Part shown: positions 61,292 through 64,000 of the stretch, piece after piece | Layout: each line of letters begins with the position of its first letter | How positions within the stretch are numbered: the stretch's first letter is position 1 | Assembly (NCBI RefSeq): GCF_022539665.2 | Contig: NC_081333.1 | Coordinates: 12,522,971 to 12,586,970 of the forward strand | Direction: 5' to 3' | DNA: 64,000 bases | DNA from: Daphnia carinata | Lineage: Eukaryota > Arthropoda > Branchiopoda > Diplostraca > Daphniidae | The notes under the pieces: model-generated | Told to the model about the DNA's origin: nothing | The model's input: only the letters and a program-made list of their open reading frames with translations | Databases searched by the model: none | Position numbers and translations under genes: made by a program

Positions 61292-64000
61292 GATTTCTTT
61301 TTTTATTTCGTATTATGGGCTCTGCCTTCCTTCCTCTTTATTGCGACCCGAATTAGAGACTCTTTTTTTTTTTTTTTGCTAGTTAGACGATACCCAAGAG
61401 GTAATTCGAACGAGGCTGTAGGGCTCGTGACAGTTGAGGGACTTTTTTTCTTCTTCTGTTGGCAGCAAGCGGTTTCCAATCTACGTCGTCAAGAACATCA
61501 AGAATTGGCTGTTATTTTAAAAGTTTTGTGGCGTGTGTGTGTTCTAGTAATCAGAAGGAAAGTCGTTGTCTCGTCACCAAATGCTTTCCTATCCCTTTAC
61601 AGCAGCGATGTAGGCTCGGTTATATGCACTACGGTAGCTCGGAAACTCTTGTTCGTTAAACATAGTGAAAAGCAGATGGCCCAACCAGTTTGATGATGAG
61701 ACCGTCTATGTGTGTGACAAGACAGGCCACTTAATTAACCGCTACAGAAGAATGGCAAGCGCCACGTATAAATGAACTTCCTACACAGTTGGGTTAAAGA
61801 AGGAAATGTCACCATGGCAACCCTACGTGAAAGGCTGTTTCGATCTGTGTGTGTGTGTGTGTGCGCGGAGTGGTACAATGGAATGGAAAGGCTTCCCCTT
61901 CACTTGCACTCCGGACGACGACATCAACGAGCGTCGGCTCTCTATACGACGCTGTAGTGTCTCATTTCACGGGGCCGTGCACTTTGCAATAAGAGCAGTT
62001 CACTTGCACACAACTCCCGCCCCTCAGTCCATATCCGTCGTAAAATAATAACAAGTTCTCTCTTCTTATGTAGGAGCGCGTCCTCTCTTTATTCTCAGGG
62101 TTGGCTGGATTGTATCCATTCCTTATCTATCCATCTCTCCTTTTGGATGTTGTAGCCTTGGGCTTGCTGGACCTCGATTTGTCCCCGTTTTTTAGCCGGA
62201 ACGCGCTTCTCTTTCATTTTGTTGTTCAACTTGTCGCATTATTCGTTTCGGTTCCCCTACCACTCGAAATGGCCACTGCGACATACTAGACTGTCAACTT
62301 TTGAAAAGTGCGTGACTATACTGGTAAAACTCCTCCCTAGAGATCAACCATCGTGATCTACGTAAAACAAAACAATTCCATGACCGCCGGCCTTGATAAA
62401 AAGTGATTTTCGATTGTACCGCAATCTTTTCTTGTCCCCGACGCTAATAATAACCTATGGGATTTAACCTTCGCTATCCATCATCTTCATTCCCCCTTAT
62501 TGATCTTATTTTCCATCAGTTATTTATATCTCGGCAATGATTTTTCAGAGATTTTACCAGTTCCTTTTTGTTTTCTCGTCTTTTATCCATAATTGAATTG
62601 GCAGTGATGCGAGCATGTCTTTACCCACCGTTCATCAAGCGTGTCCCCTCAATGCAGGATAGACTTGTGTAGATCGACGGGCATTGTGTTACTAAATGTA
62701 TGTAGAAAATTACTAGCAGTGGAACGTTGCGTTCTATTTCTCGTTCGACTGATAAGGCACGACAACGCTGATCTCCTATATATTTTTTTTTCACGTCGCC
62801 TCCCACTCCTCTTTTACAAAGTCAGTTAGAACTGGATAGAAATTCATGTGCCCGGATGGTAGAAGACTGCATCCACTGGGAGGGGGCCCTATCGCGACCG
62901 AACTCTGCACCAGTCACGAATTCATTTCTTTTTTCTCATCTATTTCGAAATGATTTACATTTTCACTACAAGCCTCGCGTTTTTTTTTTTAAGAAAAAAA
63001 ACCCCACGTCTCGCGTGTCTTGCCACGCTTTTGAATAACTACAAACTGTTTATACGCAGGCGATGTTTCCACAATCTAAAAAAAGAAATATTTTCTAAAG
63101 CTTCCGTTTTCGACTGAGATCACCGAATCTACACATCAAAGCGATGAAATAAAAATAGGACTTCCGATCGATTCGTCAGTCCTTTCAGGTAATGCTGTGT
63201 GCCGACAATGTACGGCACATCATTTTCGATGAAAAATAGGCTTTCAATTGCCTAACCAAGTAAAAAATAATGTGACAGTGCACGTGCATAGCAATTGATG
63301 GCGAGTAAAGGGAAACATCTATTTTTCGAATACCACCGTTCGAACGTGCAAAATGGCAAACTATTTCGGTTCAGTGAATTAATTAGAGCTTCAAATAAGA
63401 ACAAGCGTCGTTTTGCACAGTCCTTATTTTGAAACTCGAACAGCATTTTGTTCAAATTGCACTCTGTGAAAACAAATGTCTATAACCAGTAGATGTTCAC
63501 GCTTCTTTTGTTGTTCCTTATTCGATTGTTCCAAACTTTTCAACGGATTTCAATTCATAGTGACATAGACAAAACATCATTGCCAACATATTCACAGTTG
63601 ATGGCGGATGAGTTTAGATGTGTCGCGAGGCAAAAGCAACCGGGCAACAGCCAAGAAAGCGGATCGATTTTTTTTTTTTGACGGAACTCTCTAGGTATAT
63701 GGTTAACTTCGTTTCGGCTGCAGATGAAACGAGAATAATAAGGAAAAGAAAATAGGAGGGCGGGCGGCAGTAGCAAAGGTTGTTGGCTTCTCTATAGTTA
63801 TTACAACTTTCCCCCTTTTAATCTTCAACATAGTGGAGATACGTTTAATGTTCCAATCAAAAACATTCCGTCGCTCTCTATGTAGTCCACTACAAAAGGT
63901 TTAATTCAAGAAGGACGTTAACGGCTAGTATATACACAAGTTGAAGAAATAAGAAAAGGAATTAAATCTTTTTTTTTTTTTTCTGATGATGGTCGGCAAC
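61292..64000. other. Upstream of Miple to window end, no gene
   Basis: About 2.7 kb with no supported exon. It should hold the Miple promoter near 61300-61500. Short tracts include 17 T at 61362-61378, a GT repeat at 61847-61863, and T runs near 63668 and 63969. A gene lying outside the window may extend introns into it. Confidence 0.45.
61847..61863 (+). repeat. GT dinucleotide microsatellite
   Basis: A short perfect GT run of about eight units next to a GC-rich word (GCGCGG). Confidence 0.8.

Overview
The window is nuclear DNA of an arthropod with short, compact introns, many of 60-200 bases. It is most likely a branchiopod crustacean of the Daphnia type. This rests on gene style, AT-rich composition, intron size and the mix of animal gene families; no single sequence proves the species. 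Nearly all genes are split. The models below were built by joining exons at GT-AG sites (one GC-AG) while keeping phase and family similarity. All main models close with an open frame from ATG to stop.

Layout. 1-5.7 kb shows no supportable gene. 5.7-7.9 kb, minus: FRMD8/Bili-type FERM protein. 8.5-9.3 kb: tRNA-derived short retroelement material. 9.8-12.0 kb, plus: microcephalin-like BRCT protein (MCPH1). 12.4-26.7 kb, plus: the full trifunctional pyrimidine enzyme CAD in 27 exons. One CAD intron holds a complete opposite-strand gene for a Mab-21 fold protein (17.6-21.2 kb). 27.8-29.1 kb, plus: CCNB1IP1/HEI10-like meiotic RING protein. 30.6-32.2 kb, minus: alpha carbonic anhydrase. 32.2-38.7 kb: mostly gene-free, with a relic copy of the first two ASCC2 exons. 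38.7-41.4 kb, plus: ASCC2. 41.7-43.6 kb, minus: a GTSE1-like protein. 46.2-48.0 kb, plus: CED-6/GULP1 engulfment adaptor. 49.0-49.9 kb, plus: PITHD1. 50.1-52.7 kb, plus: two tandem kappa-class glutathione transferases, only one with a peroxisomal SKL tail. 52.9-53.2 kb, minus: a small unidentified ORF head-to-head with phosphoglucomutase-2/phosphopentomutase (53.3-55.9 kb, plus). 59.1-61.3 kb, minus: a midkine/pleiotrophin (Miple) type secreted factor. 61.3-64 kb shows no supportable gene.

The genes are mostly housekeeping and are not a pathway cluster. They cover pyrimidine synthesis (CAD), pentose/nucleoside sugar metabolism (PGM2), DNA damage and mitosis (MCPH1, GTSE1-like), meiosis (HEI10-like), ribosome and alkylation quality control (ASCC2), detoxification (GSTK pair), signalling (FRMD8, Miple) and engulfment (CED-6). 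The points most worth a second look are the nested Mab-21 gene, a possible internal first exon of CAD that would give a dihydroorotase-aspartate transcarbamylase product, the relic ASCC2 exon duplication, the split in targeting signal between the GSTK copies, and the unidentified small ORF beside PGM2. No clearly novel multi-gene system was seen.
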